DNA of 64,000 nucleotides, from NCBI GenBank assembly GCA_022605405.1, contig JABYQQ010000007.1, forward strand, positions 806,001-870,000, read 5' to 3'. Made by a program: the position numbers and the translations under genes. Numbering within the stretch: position 1 is the stretch's first letter; each line of letters begins with the position of its first letter. Below are positions 12,744 through 23,963 of the stretch, piece after piece. The notes beneath the pieces were generated by a model that saw only the letters and a list, made by a program, of their open reading frames with translations, was not told the DNA's origin and searched no databases. The stretch is from Earliella scabrosa (Eukaryota > Basidiomycota > Agaricomycetes > Polyporales > Polyporaceae).

Positions 12744-14765
12744 TCAACGCACGTAAGGCGACGGCCTGTTGTCCAGAATCTTCTCAATCTTCTCGAGGAT
12801 CTCCGGTGTCAACTTCGGAATAACGTCCAACGCCTTGAGGTTGTCGACGACCTGCTCCGGCTTCGACGCTCCAAGGATGACGGTGCTCGTGTTCGGGTTC
12901 ACTGCGAGCCACGCCAGCGCCAGGTGCTGCACACTGCATCCGAGTTCTGATAAATGCCGGGACACGGTGGTGATCAGTACGTGTGGATGCGCGTGCGAGT
13001 GCGGAAGGAAAAATTGCAGATGCGAAGGAGGATCTACTCCATCCGGCGTGCGACATTCACCTTTCTCGGCGAGCTCTGTCAACACCTTCACCTTCTCAAT
13101 CTCCTTGCGGCCCTCCTCGCTCTGCAGTTGTTGGAGCCGCTGCTTGAAGAAGTCCGCGTGGACAGCATATCTGGATTCGGTGGGGATGCCGGTGTTGTAC
13201 TACAAATACCAGGGAATGGCATGATTCCATTCAGCAACCTTACCGCGTGCAAAACCAGGAGAAGTTTCGGACGCACCTTGCCCGTCAGAACGCCTCTTGC
13301 CAGGGGCGAATACACCGTCGTTCCGATGGAATACTTCTGGTAGAGGGGTCTGTATAGCCCCGCCCATGTGCACGAAGGTTCAGCGACCGCAGTGTGCCTC
13401 CACACCCCAGACAAATCACTCACGCGTACTCCTTCTCCGGACGCTCGCGATGGAACATGCTGCGAAAGGTCCAGTCAGATAAAGTAGTCGCAAGCCGAAT
13501 CTTCACCGTGATACCCACTTGTGCTGGCATTGTTCAGCAATGGGAGCAATGAGCCCTAGCTTCGACGCGACATCTAGAACCCCGGACGAAGAGGGCGTGA
13601 TGGTGAGCGCGGCATCCTGTAGCAAATCGGGAGTTGTGAGTGCTATACGCACGGTAGGCTTCTTCGATGTCGCGCGCGGACCACTCAGACGTGGCCCAGT
13701 AGAAGGCCTGCAGACGAACGAGCAATGTTGTGAGACACAACCAACTGAAATAGAATCACTGCACCCGCGCTCGCCACTGCCGTCCCGCCGCACTTCGCGA
13801 ACGTGCGGGACGCGAAGAGGTGCGGGCGAGCGATTGAATGCACGTACCCAGCCTTGGTCAATCACATAGTTGAACGCGCGAACTATCTCCTCCATGGGCA
13901 CTGTGGGAGGCCATGCCGAGCCGCATGAGGCAAAGACTCCAGCGCGGACTACGTAACTCGGCACATACCAGTGTGGTCAGGGCGGTGCGCGAAGATGACA
14001 TCTACGTAGTCCATCTGGAGGCGTTCAAGACACTTCTTCGTTCCTTCGATAATGCTGTTGGTGCCGGCGGCGATAGAAGTCAGCTCGCGGCGCGGACTGA
14101 CTCCGCGCAATACAGTCAAGGACCGCATTTTTCGGACTCACTGTTTCCTGGACAAGCCCATATCGTTCGGCCCGCGGCCACCCCAGAACAGCTTGGTAGT
14201 AACGACGAGATCTGTCCGCTTCACATCGAGTTCCTTGAAAACGCGACCCCTGGAAAATAATCCCGCGGATAAGTCAACAGATCCCACCGAAGACTCGAGT
14301 GTCCGATGATTTGAATAAGGATTCACATCTCAGTCTCCGCTTTCCCCTGGGCGTACCCTTCCGCGGTGTCGAACCTATCACGGTGCCACGTCAAGCCAAA
14401 CTTCAATGCCCAGACAAGGAGAGAAGTCCACGTACATGTTGATCCCGTGTTCGAGAGCGGTCTTGATGATGTCCTACATTCCGAGGTTTGACAGCGGTTA
14501 GACTCTAGCTTCACGCACCGCCTGATCTGCAGGCACGACAGGAGTGAATACACACCTTGACAGGATCACCGACCACCGTCTCGCCGTAAGTCAGCCCTTT
14601 GGAACAATCGGTATTCTGTTAGGTTCCGAAACCTATCTCCGCAGTATAGAAGACACCTCCACTAGCACGGCTTGGATGCCGTGAATAGTAGTGTGTGGAC
14701 TTACATGCGCCCAGCGAGAAGACAGGCACCCGTAGGCCGCTGGGACCCAGCCTTCTGAACGGCAT
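12744..14765 (-). CDS. Aldo-keto reductase, Kv-beta (KCNAB)-like
   Basis: NADP-dependent TIM-barrel oxidoreductase of the potassium-channel beta-subunit-like AKR group common in fungi. Translation from ATG 14765: MPFRRLGPSGLRVPVFSLGA, then WLTYGETVVGDPVKDIIKTA. The next segment is INMFDTAEGYAQGKAETEM, which includes the catalytic Asp and Tyr of the AKR tetrad. Next come ELDVKRTDLVVTTKLFWGG (catalytic Lys), MDYVDVIFAHRPD (catalytic His), the cofactor-side YWATSEWSARDIEEAY, YSPLARGVLTGKY, and LGCSVQHLALAWLAVNPNTS/VILGASKPEQVVDNLKALD. It ends NRPSPYVR* at 12744. About 345 residues, full family length. At least nine introns are evident. One after INM makes an unspliced reading appear to continue falsely as YVDFSP. 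Physiological substrate cannot be told from sequence. Confidence 0.92.
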
Positions 14766-14982
14766 GTTCTTGGGTTCGTACACGAAAGACATATCTGACG
14801 CAGAGGCTTCGGTGAAGGTCGTGTTATCGGGTCTGGCATTGAGTCACTTGTCACTACGATCCGTGCCGATGATCCAGTCGATGAAAGTACAATTCACCTT
14901 GGAATCTGTTAGAGGCCGATGGTGGTTCTGCGTGCTTCTCGCGCGTGCGCAATTGCTTGTGCTTTTATACCAGACTGGGAGA

Positions 14983-15291
14983 ATGGCGACTCCTCAAGAT
15001 CGCGATTACGATACTTATATCGTGATGGCGACTCCTATATCCGGCCCGGATACGGTTCAATGTGTGCGAGGACTAATCCTGCGCCACGAACTCGCTGATG
15101 GCTCAGTCAGCAGCAACCTGGAAGGTTCTCACCTACAAGCTCCTGTATGGCGACGTTGTGAATGGTCGAATGCTCCTGTGGTTGCCGATGGGAAGAATGC
15201 GGGGTATGGGAGGTTTTTAGCGGCGAGACTTTCCTGGCATCTTCCTAACGTCACGTATGCCGTCATCAGTCCAGGAACAGTGCTTGTCTAG
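14983..15291 (+). CDS. Candidate small hypothetical protein (102 aa)
   Basis: Uninterrupted frame starting MATPQDRDYDTY and ending VISPGTVLV*. A TATA-like TTTTATAC sits about 20 nt before the ATG. The sequence MATP recurs 14 codons later because the DNA ATGGCGACTCCT is repeated at 14983 and 15025, so the true start could be either. No family is recognised and splicing cannot be judged. It lies between the divergent aldo-keto reductase and FAS1 genes, so it could equally be a chance frame in a promoter region. Confidence 0.22.
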   Translation: MATPQDRDYDTYIVMATPISGPDTVQCVRGLILRHELADGSVSSNLEGSHLQAPVWRRCEWSNAPVVADGKNAGYGRFLAARLSWHLPNVTYAVISPGTVLV

Positions 15292-15882
15292 CACTTGTGT
15301 ACTGGCCAGAACGATGTGTTCCTGGCGCGGGGACACGGTATGAAGAAGCGGATCATCAAGCTCAAGAACATGGAGAACAAAGAACATGCATGGGGTCTTG
15401 ACCTCAGGGCTCGAAGCATCGAATTTTTGGGAGAAGTGCATGGCAGCCTCGAGTGAGCACACATGGTTTCAAAATGGTCGCGAAAGAAGGTGCGTGTGCA
15501 CGAAGCGGCGATATCAAGGAAGAACCGACCTGAGCGAATGCGAAGCCGAAGTACTACATCGTCTAGACGGCTGTAGATCACCGACGTAGCCTTGTCGGCC
15601 GATCTACTTGGGCGTCCTGAGATTTACTTTGCTTGAGGACCGAGGTGTTGTCTGCAGGCCTCTGATTCTGAGTCTGAAAGCTCGTGCTTTGTTCAATGTT
15701 GGTAAATAGCTTCAAGCTTGGATCCGGAGGTCTGTCGCGCGTACTGTACTGTCTTACTATAGAGGACAAAGCAGGCGTGGGAATTATGCGGCCCATTTCG
15801 GACATCTGTCGGTTCTTCCATGCCTGGCTTCAATTCACTCTCCAACAACGGCCATTGACCAGCAGGCTACTGCATTGCAACC
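15292..15882. other. Upstream region of the FAS1 gene
   Basis: About 0.6 kb without a recognised gene. It presumably contains the promoter of the secreted FAS1 protein. The overlapping minus-strand frames here have no family resemblance. Confidence 0.35.
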
Positions 15883-16708
15883 ATGCGTCTCCAGCTATTC
15901 TCCCTTCTCGTACTCCCATTACTGGCATCGGCATCTACGGACGAACAAATGGTGCTCCCATCCTCTCAAGACGGCCCCGGAGAGCCATTCGTTCCGGTTA
16001 CCTACTCCGACAAGCCCTCACTCGCGGACCTCCTCACGATCGAGTCTTCTGCGTCAATATTCTACTCGTACGCCCGAGAAGTCGAGCTTAGCAAGCTATT
16101 CACCGACCACAACGCGCGGAGCACCGTCCTTGTTCCGACGAACAAGGCTGTAATCGCACTCCCGAGGAAACCGTGAGTACTCCCTGGCGAATCTCCTGTG
16201 CGTCCGTGGCCTCAAGGCGCAACTTCCCTTTGTCCGCAGTCACGAAGGAGCCACGCCCGTGGACGATGGCGTAATTCTCTCCGAGGCCGAGTTTGACAAC
16301 CTGTCAAAGCAGAACGTCGAGCGTTGGGTGTCGGCGCACATCATCCCGGTATGTGTCTCCTTTACGCAAGGTTGTGGATGCCAAGAGCTGACTGGAACGC
16401 GTTCGAAAGACTTCTCCTCTCTCCTTGTCGTCAGAGGGCGACTGTGAGACGCTTCTTCCAGGCAAGAATGTGACGTTCACGCTCGTCGACGGAGATTCGG
16501 ACGCGCCGGAATGGACCCGCGTGCTGCTTGACGGATCTGTTCGTCTAACCGGGATGAAGGAGGTAAGCATGTTCGTCCTCGTCTGTGGTCGTGCGCCCGC
16601 TCGGGGCCTTCGGCCGTGCGGAAGTCATGGCTCATTACTGAGGGTTCTCCCGCGCAGGCGTCCAACGGCGTGCTGTACATCCTTGATGGCACAGTGACGT
16701 TCGATTAG
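15883..16708 (+). CDS. Secreted FAS1 (fasciclin) domain protein
   Basis: Small extracellular protein with one fasciclin-type domain. The start at 15883 gives a signal peptide (MRLQLFSLLVLPLLASAS). Next comes PSLADLLTIESSASIFYSYA and the FAS1 H1-like motif STVLVPTNKAVIALP, then NVERWVSAHIIP, and the H2-like segment (VRLTGMKEASNGVLYILDG) ending TVTFD*. Four exons: 15883-16172, 16240-16348, 16410-16562, 16658-16708. All junctions keep frame, with CC^T CAC at the first and phase 0 after CCG at the second. The product is about 200 residues and lacks an obvious GPI-attachment tail, so it is probably soluble. FAS1 proteins mediate adhesion or wall contacts, and a specific role here is unknown. Confidence 0.85.
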
Positions 16709-17919
16709 GCTCCCAGCTGCCAACCCTCTCCACCCTCAACCCTTGCTGCGCGTTTGTACCAGTACCATCATATTGTAATCCTATTGGCCGCACTATCCGC
16801 ACTTTCCTAGCGTTCCGCCCGGTGGCAAGAAGCCCCCTGAATGTTGTGATCAGGTTGCACCTGTGGACACTGCACGACGGCGTTCCAGAAATTTTCCGAC
16901 AGGGATGACCAAATCGCAAGGTTGTTGACCTTGGCGGCCGACATCCATGCCTTCCAAGACAGGTGCCGTGCGGGCCCGACTCGATGTGCGCCTTGCGCAA
17001 CTGGCACGCCGCTTCAATCATTCACTCGCAGTCCGATGTTTGCGGACTGCATGCAGGGCCCCCGGGCTGGGGACGCACCTGATCTCGATACGCGTCTTTG
17101 ACTTTTCTACCGCTAGGGCGTCCGCTGTCATATATCGAGACGCGTCCAGGGTCCCGGCGATATATGTTCGCTAGTGCACTCTCAATGCAGGCGCCAGACT
17201 AAGAGAGACATCCCGGCGCCATACGTGCGATGCGCTCGTCGACCTGTGCCCTGAGATTGCATTGGGATTTGGACAGGACTGCAACCGGTGTTGTGAAAAG
17301 GCCAATGGTATGATTTGCTCCTGGTATGTTTCCATCCTTCGATGATTTTTCCTGACATGTGGTGGAACAAATTGCGAATTTCAGGTTTCCATTCTCCTGT
17401 GTTATTACGTAGCAGGGTTATGACAGATAGCGACCACTTGATAGGTTTCGCGACTTCGGGACCGAGGAAAGGTTGAGAATGCCAACCAGGAGGTTTGTGC
17501 CTTGTTGGTGGTTAGGCGCCGATGACGTAGTTGGGAGCCGGTTCTCTGTTCACTTTGCGGTTTATAGTCATGATCGCATTAGACTCTATTTCTCTAACGT
17601 CCTCGACCATGGGCTTGCATGAGCGCAATCACCGAGGCTGGTACTCAGTCCGCCAAAGCACGCGCTATATATCGACCGCATTATCGACGGATTCAGCTTA
17701 GGCGGCGATCGTCTATCATCTTCCATGATGGTCTCGTGGGCGAACCATTCGAACGCGCAACCAGCCCGGAACTGTCACGTCCACACTAACACCTACGTTC
17801 AGCGCCGTTTACAGCACATAACCTAGGTACCATGGCAGGACAGCGCCGCAGGGTCGCAGACCTTACTGCAAACGACATAGATCCTGTCATCCACTCTCTG
17901 ATCCCATCAGGAACCCGGT
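16709..17919. other. Intergenic, no supported gene
   Basis: About 1.2 kb after the FAS1 gene. No conserved exon is seen. A GTGTT/AT-rich segment around 17330-17600 contrasts with the GC-rich surroundings. The frames here are short and mutually overlapping. Confidence 0.4.
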
Positions 17920-17930
17920 ATTCCTCCAGA

Positions 17931-18410
17931 CGGAGACGGACATCTCCGGAACCTCCGGGCCAACCGGTTTGATCTTGATTGATCCGCCTATCACCGGCTT
18001 GAGACGGTGTCTCCAGCTGGAGACATGTTCTCCATCCAGAGACGCTGTCTCCGTCGCATTTCTGAGCTTGTCGTACTCTCAAATTTGTCGCATATATCAT
18101 CACTAGTCAGCCTCTGTAGGCTTTCTTGAGTACGGAGGACATGCCGGAGACCTGTGCGAAGGCTCAGCAAGACGCCAGAATGGGCCTACTCCGGGTAGCG
18201 CCCATAGCACTAGTCCGCCACACGAGGGTAGTTGGCCCGTTAACAACGACTTCCAGCTGTCGAATGTACATATACACGCCTCGACACGGTTTGGTATGTA
18301 CACTCGAAGGGAAGGCCGAGGACGACTCCAACCAGCCCCGGCTGGAGACAGCGATCTCCAGCTGGAGACACCTGTCTCCAGCCGGGCCGTGATGGAGATC
18401 GCGATCTCCG
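17931..18410. repeat. Inverted pair of palindrome-rich segments (possible mobile-element remnant)
   Basis: A segment at about 17931-18040 reappears in inverted orientation at about 18331-18410. The shared core, read on the left plus strand from 17993 and on the right minus strand from 18385, is CCGGCT(T/G)GAGAC, then GGTGTCTCCAGCTGGAGA, then a variable spacer and TCTCCA(T/G)CC. Inside are perfect palindromes: GTCTCCAGCTGGAGAC at 18009-18024, a 15-bp-arm inverted repeat (18337-18351 with 18372-18386) enclosing another CTCCAGCTGGAG, and GGAGATCGCGATCTCC at 18394-18409. I could not find a target-site duplication, so a transposon identity is inference. Confidence 0.6.
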
Positions 18411-18490
18411 CATGATGGGGGGGGATTTCCATCGCTCCGGGGCTCCGTCCGGTACCAGGTGGAGCCGCTGGAGCAGAAGCGCCCTCCTGA

Positions 18491-19713
18491 TGCCCCCTCG
18501 TCGCGAGTCTCGACCGTGACGACGAGCGAACAGCGGGCGTCGTGGACACCATCGAGTCGCTCTTCACCAAACTCAAACAGGGTTCGGTACGTGCCACTTC
18601 CTGAGAGCGTCCCGTCCGTGACTTCGGGGGATCCGGACTGCGTCTGAAACGCTGATTGCGAATTGGTCCCAACTTTCTCGACAGCGCGCGCCGTCGATTG
18701 CCACCGCGCTCGATCTGCAGGAGAACCACATCTACCCATATGGGCTCGAGTTCAAGGACGACGCTGCGCGGACCTCGGTGCGCGAGCGAGGCGCGCAGGA
18801 GATCGAGAACAATGTCCTGACGCTTGCAAACACCAAGAGCCTCATCTCGCTTGTCCGCAAGCACATGTCCCGAGCGGTGCGTCGTTGTGCCCTGCAGCAG
18901 ATCTAGTAGTCCCGGACACACGTGTCGAGCCTAACGATCCATGCATCCCATCGCTCTAGTCTCTGTCTGGGTGCCGGATGCTCATCGATGTCATCTTCCT
19001 CCGCCTCGCGGCCGTGACAAGCACCGAGGCAGATAACCTCGCTATAATCCCGGAATGGACCGCGTTGAACACCGCACCGGGTCCGGCTGGCAGGCCGTCG
19101 CTCGAGGGCGTCGTCGACTATCTGATAACGAAGCGTCCGTCCAAGTACTCAGGTGAGCAGCTGCCGACGGATGCTGTACTCGGGACGTCCTGATTGACGC
19201 GGCTGTTTCGCCCACAGGACTTGTTCTGTCCGAGCCCGTAGGAGCGCTGAACAGGCCGGACCTGGCACATGCAGGGTCCTCGAACATCTACGAGGCGAGA
19301 ACGTGCTCAGAGCTCCAATCTGGCCTGATGCAAGCCGTCCTTGCGGCTGCGACGACGTGCCGGGAAACTCAGTAAGCTGGACGTCGACCGCCGTGGCGCT
19401 GTATCAAAGAACTTAGCGTTTCCCCGAGCAGCAAGGAATGCGGAAGAGGTGCCGTCACATGTGGCGATCACTGGATCTTCTTTGCGTACCAGGCGCCGAA
19501 GGGCAGCGACTACGCGAAGTATGCGCGGACAGAGATGCTCGACCTCGGGAGAGACGCTGAGAATGTCGATCTCATTCTGGGCATACTCATTGATTGGGTC
19601 GGTCATCCAATGCGTCTGTCGGTCGATGGCTGAGCGCTGACATGCTTCTGCATATGTTGCAGATCGAGAATGCGGAGGTGTTTGGGCCGCAGAAGTACTT
19701 CTACATCGTGTAG
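18491..19713 (+). CDS. Unknown basidiomycete protein, PD-(D/E)XK-nuclease-like layout; 5' end unresolved
   Basis: Six exons join without a frame break: 18491-18586, 18685-18876, 18960-19152, 19218-19371, 19432-19597, 19663-19713. Together they give over 280 residues. Landmarks are VVDTIESLFTKLKQGS, LQENHIYPYGLEFKDD, RMLIDVIFLRLAAVTSTEAD, GVVDYLITKRPSKYS, SSNIYEARTCSELQ, GAVTCGDHWIFFAY, ENVDLILGILIDW and a C-terminal FGPQKYFYIV*. This arrangement (Asp in VDY, then Glu-x-basic, then a strand with a Trp) is what I remember of a large uncharacterised basidiomycete family with a restriction-endonuclease-like core. Here the usual Glu-x-Lys is Glu-Ala-Arg. No ATG is in frame in the first exon, so an upstream exon or a frameshift must exist. 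The adjacent frame encodes EQKRPPDAPSSR just before. Function is unknown. Confidence 0.6.
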
Positions 19714-22064
19714 ATTCCCATTTGGCTGGGAAGAGTGGTGCCAGCAGCATGATAGTGCGTGTGCGCCCTGAATATACCCTGGTGAGCGAAGGTTCTGTGC
19801 AGTAGAAGCGAGGACGTTTCACTAACAGTGGCCCCTGATATTCGCACCGGGTTTGGTCCACGATCCCACCAGTGAGATCTGCATAGATGCGGGACTTGTC
19901 AGAATTGAGAGGGTAAGTGGGAATTGCGCTAGAAGACGGTTAGCGTGGGCTGGTAACTAGTTATCATCTGACGTCATCTGTAAGTGGTTGACAAGCTGCC
20001 ACGGACCGAATAGGGCACCGACGATCAGTTGCGCGCTTCGAGCGAGCAGCTGCCCTGACATCATCCATTCTCTTCTCCAGTCGCCGTTCGAAGACATCGC
20101 GCCTTCGCGTGCACCGCGACACCGCGCGCGGCGACCTGCTCGTGTCTGCAGAACATGGATCCCGATGCCGCGAACCAGCGTGATCCGTCGTCCGCATGGT
20201 TCGACGTTGGTCAGTCCCGCTCGTCGTATCTCCGAGTCCAACAAGGCACTCACCCCTTCCGTCTCAGGGCCGAGGTGCGCGAGCACGTCAAGGCAACGAG
20301 GCTCGCTGGGGGCGGAATCGCAGCCCCAGAATGCGCTTCTGCATCACAGCTGACCTCACTCCACTCCTCCTCCCACCAGACAACTCTTCTCGGCTTCGCA
20401 GCGACGCGTTCTCCTTCCCTGTCCACAAAAATTTTTAGACTGTGAGTGCGATGATCTTACATGCGGAGCCCGCTCTCCTTCTCGCCACGCTGACTGCCGG
20501 GGTGAAAGAAGCTTGGTGGCGTACCAGCTTGCCCGCATATGGCCCGTGGCTGCAGTGCGGGGACAGCGGACGCCACCATCCGCTTGCTACATGCATAGTC
20601 CGCCATGGGAATTCGTCCCGCCTGTGCGGTGCATCTCGCATCGACCCCAGTTTGCATACTACAGACATCCTGACATCTCCACACCCGGCCAGCCCTGCAG
20701 CCGTGCATGGCTTCCCTTCTCGCGGGCGTCCTGGCTTCTGGTGGCTTCGCGCAATCAACTGACCACCGCCGCCGCAGACACGCGCGAAAGAGAAAACAAA
20801 GCAGCCAATCTGTCGCCAGGGGCCAGGCCCTCACCGCAACGCCGCGAAGAAGCTGCTCTCGTCAACGCCATAACGCCATAAGACCCAAACAGGCAGCCAC
20901 GGCTCGCCTACGGTGGTCGAGCGGGCGACGGCGAACACGCTTCCCAACCTCCGCTGAATTCGCCAAGGGCCCTGCGCACAACGTTCTATCGCGCCCTGTC
21001 GTCCGGTGCTCCAAAAACACTGTCAGCGAGCCCGCGCTCGTCGGGCGGCGGGTGCGTCAGCGCCAGGGCCCGAACACACAGATGCGTCCGTCTACCCAAT
21101 CGTGACCCCGGATCTCATCTCCCCAGCAGTCCTTACGTCGCTACATATCGCCATCCGCAACTCACCATCCGCAATGCGAATCTGCAACTGACAGGGTCCT
21201 CGACTTCTAAGGCACCCAATCGCTCGGATGCAGCCCCAGCCACCTGCCGTCACGCGCAGGGCCGTGTTCACCCAGCCTGGCGCATGTTCCCAGAACAGGC
21301 ATTTACGCAACCCCGTCGTCCTAGCATATCCAGGTCGCGTATCCGCTGTTCATGAGATCCCGGCGTGCGATAGAGCTGGGACCCCCTTTGATGACCCTGC
21401 ACCCTGCGCGATGAAAGAATCGACAAGTTACCTACACGCTCCCCCTCGCTTGCTGATTACCTCCTCCGAAGCCGGACCCGGGTCAGGCGCAGCCCCGGAG
21501 GGGTCGCGTTGGGCCTTAGCCCGATCGAGGTGGGGCAGCGTTTGTCAATGATAATGCTGCCTCTCCCGCTGGAATGTCCAAGTGTCCGCGGTAAGCCACA
21601 CACGTTCTCATGGGCCGATGTTCTCAGGCTAATGCGGACGGGCTGTGCCCCGAGGCTAACCATGCATCAAGGGACCAGCACCAGCCTTCGCCCCCTCGAC
21701 CCGCAGCGAGAGGCCAACTGGCAACAAATGACGGGCTTCTGGCGCTCGTGAACCCCCTCCCATGGGCCCTTGCCCAACGCCGGCTGCGCTGCCCAATCGC
21801 GAATATTCACACCGCGAGCGGCGCTCCCGAATTACATACAGATTACTTAGAGCGACGGACGGGAGGGTGTAGCGCGGGCGCGCAACGCCATCGCGGGTCT
21901 CTCGGGCACGGCGCGGAATTCGACGGTGGCCTTGGGAGGGGCTGGCTTGTGTCCTGAAGACTGAAGGCCATTCAGTTTCGCGCTGACAGATTCGGGAGGC
22001 GGGACAGCCGAGGGGGTGGTGAGTTGTGCATGCGTACGTGAATGTGATGTGTACGCGTCGCTCA
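19714..22064. other. Start of the gene-poor interval
   Basis: About 2.35 kb without a recognisable gene. Open frames occur on both strands (for example minus 20286-19957, ending LVNHLQMTSDDN, and plus from 20155, MDPDAANQRDPSS). They overlap one another, share no known domain and show no convincing intron structure. GC-rich composition explains the scarcity of stops. Confidence 0.4.
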
Positions 22065-22065
22065 T
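21847..22065 (-). CDS. Candidate small Ala/Pro-rich protein (72 aa)
   Basis: A clean frame from MSDAYTSHSRTHAQLTT to RATPSRPSL*. It starts 154 bp from, and divergent to, the next candidate. Low-complexity Ser/Pro/Ala composition is compatible with a short disordered protein. No family is known, and it may be chance. Confidence 0.2.
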   Translation of the reverse strand: MSDAYTSHSRTHAQLTTPSAVPPPESVSAKLNGLQSSGHKPAPPKATVEFRAVPERPAMALRARATPSRPSL

Positions 22066-22218
22066 ATGTCCGAACCAGGTCGGAGGAAGCCGCCAAGGGT
22101 GCTAGGGCATGTCACTGCGCATGCGGGACATTGCTGAGTGCACCTGGAGTCCTAGGACGCGCGCGCTGGAACCCCTCGCTGCGCCGCAAGGGGGCATCGA
22201 AGGTAGGCCTGAGGTCTG

Positions 22219-22590
22219 TTGATGATGGCGCCTGCGGATGCAGCTGTGCTGGCGTTTCTAGCAAGGATCAAGACAGACGTCGTCGGATGGAAAGAAGGGG
22301 ACGAGGGCGCTCTGCCGGCGGAATGCTCGCGACTCGACAATCTCCTCTCGGCGAAACCCCCGCGTTACCGCGTGCAGCGATGGCATCTCGGAGAAACGTT
22401 CCCCGCATTATACACGGGTGACAGAGAGAGGTGCGTCTGCGTCGTCGCACACGTCATCGACGACCAGTGGGCCACGTCTGACGCGGACGTCCCGCATCCG
22501 ACAGCTAAACTCACGCAGATGCATGTGGCGTACGCGATGGTGTCAACAGCGCGCCGCGCGCTGCTGAATCCGTCAGCCATTCGACGTTGA
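22219..22590 (+). CDS. Candidate hypothetical protein (123 aa)
   Basis: Single-exon frame MMMAPADAAVLAFLARIKTD, then VVGWKEGDEGALPAECSRLD, WHLGETFPALYTGDRERCVC and VAHVIDDQWATSDADV, ending LNPSAIRR*. Amino-acid composition is mixed and protein-like, less skewed than the surrounding chance frames. I recognise no domain. It is the only frame between 19.7 and 40 kb outside the transposon that I would test as a possible gene. Confidence 0.3.
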   Translation: MMMAPADAAVLAFLARIKTDVVGWKEGDEGALPAECSRLDNLLSAKPPRYRVQRWHLGETFPALYTGDRERCVCVVAHVIDDQWATSDADVPHPTAKLTQMHVAYAMVSTARRALLNPSAIRR

Positions 22591-23567
22591 ATGTGGCGTG
22601 ACGATACACACTGCAACGGTCACGCCTCTCTATCTTTGGAGTCAGCCATTGCGCCCGCTGCGGAGCCACCAAGTACGCTCCGGCAACCTATGTGGTCCGA
22701 CGCACGTTCACCTTCGCTCTATATGCGCCGAGGGAAGAGCACGGGCACGCTCAGCGACCGGGCCCACTCAGCACTGCGCCCCGACGAAGACAAAGCAACC
22801 CGCGAACGTTTCGAGGCTCGTATCTCCCCCGTCACCCGTGCTCAGGTGGTGGGCGCGCGAAGCCGGCTGTCGCATTGGCTGAGAACGAACCTTGAGGCGA
22901 GAAGCCTCGCAAGGCGGCGACGGGTGTCCCGTCTCGTCCCGGATAGGCAGGAGGCACGCCGCCGCGCTCCCGCGACCCTCCTGCGTCGCTCGCAGCCTCG
23001 CGCGCACTCTACCGCTCCTCCCGACAGAGCCGACGGCACGATCCCCAGCCGCGGTCCTCCGTGTGCGCGAGATTCTGCACCGGCAGGAAAGGACTGGAGA
23101 CTCGTCACCTGTGCTTCGCAGGTCGTCACCCTCCTCCCCTGGCTTCTCTGGCAAAGTTCTATCCACCTTCGTCCAGAACGGCCGGCCAATACGTGCCCCC
23201 TCCTCGCTCAGCGCTTTCCCCGCTTCTCCTTCTCCTACGCCAGCGCCTCTTCTCACATCTCTCCTACACCTCCCATCTCCCTCCCTTCCGTCACGCGTGT
23301 GCACCGGCCATAGAGTCTCGCCCCGACCGCGAGCCGTGGCTTCCTCTCCGTGACAGGTTCTCGCGCGGAATGGGGGTGGGTGAGGCCTGAGCTGGCCTGA
23401 GGGGTGGGAGCGAACCTTCCCATCCGTTCTCTGCCTTTCGAGATGCGCACGCGCATGCGCAATCGCATTTGTTGCCCTGTGGGCTTCGGCTTCGACTTCG
23501 GCAAGTTCGCCCTCGCCTTCGATCCGCGTCGCCCTTCGGAGATCACAATGTCCAAGGCCGCAGGACG

Positions 23568-23611
23568 CGAGAAAGAGGGAAAGGGAAAGGGAAAGAAAGA
23601 GAGGGGGGAAG
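23568..23611. repeat. Polypurine (GGGAAA)n-like tract
   Basis: Plus strand is almost pure G/A with GGGAAA repeated. A C/T-rich tract follows about 80-150 bp downstream. Low-complexity sequence. Confidence 0.6.
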
Positions 23612-23938
23612 AGATGGTGGATGTTCTACGGAGAGCTGTCCAGCTCAGCTGCCCGCGCACGGTCCAATGAGCGCAGCGGAGGGGGCCGTCCTTCTCTCCC
23701 TTCTTGCCCTTCTCGCGCTTCCCCGTTCTTCTTGTCCTTCTTGTCCTTCTCTGCCTTCCAAATCCCAGACCTTCTCGTCCTTCCTGGCGCTCGCGATGGC
23801 AGACAGATACGCGGGGCATGGGGGCGGGAGCAATCTGCGCACCCGCGTTGCGTCCGGATGTCTGCGCGTGGTGGTACCGGTGACGCAGGGCGAGCCGAAG
23901 AGGCATAGCGGGGGCGAGCGCGTGCAGAGGATCAGACG

Positions 23939-23963
23939 GTTCGACGTTCGACGTTCGACGTTC
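23939..23963. repeat. Short tandem repeat (ACGTTCG)n
   Basis: Three to four copies of the 7-bp unit ACGTTCG in a row. Confidence 0.6.

Noticed and set aside
22591..23313. 240-codon plus-strand open frame
   Set aside because: Arg/Pro/Ser-rich chance frame, overlapped by similar-length frames in other phases and on the minus strand.
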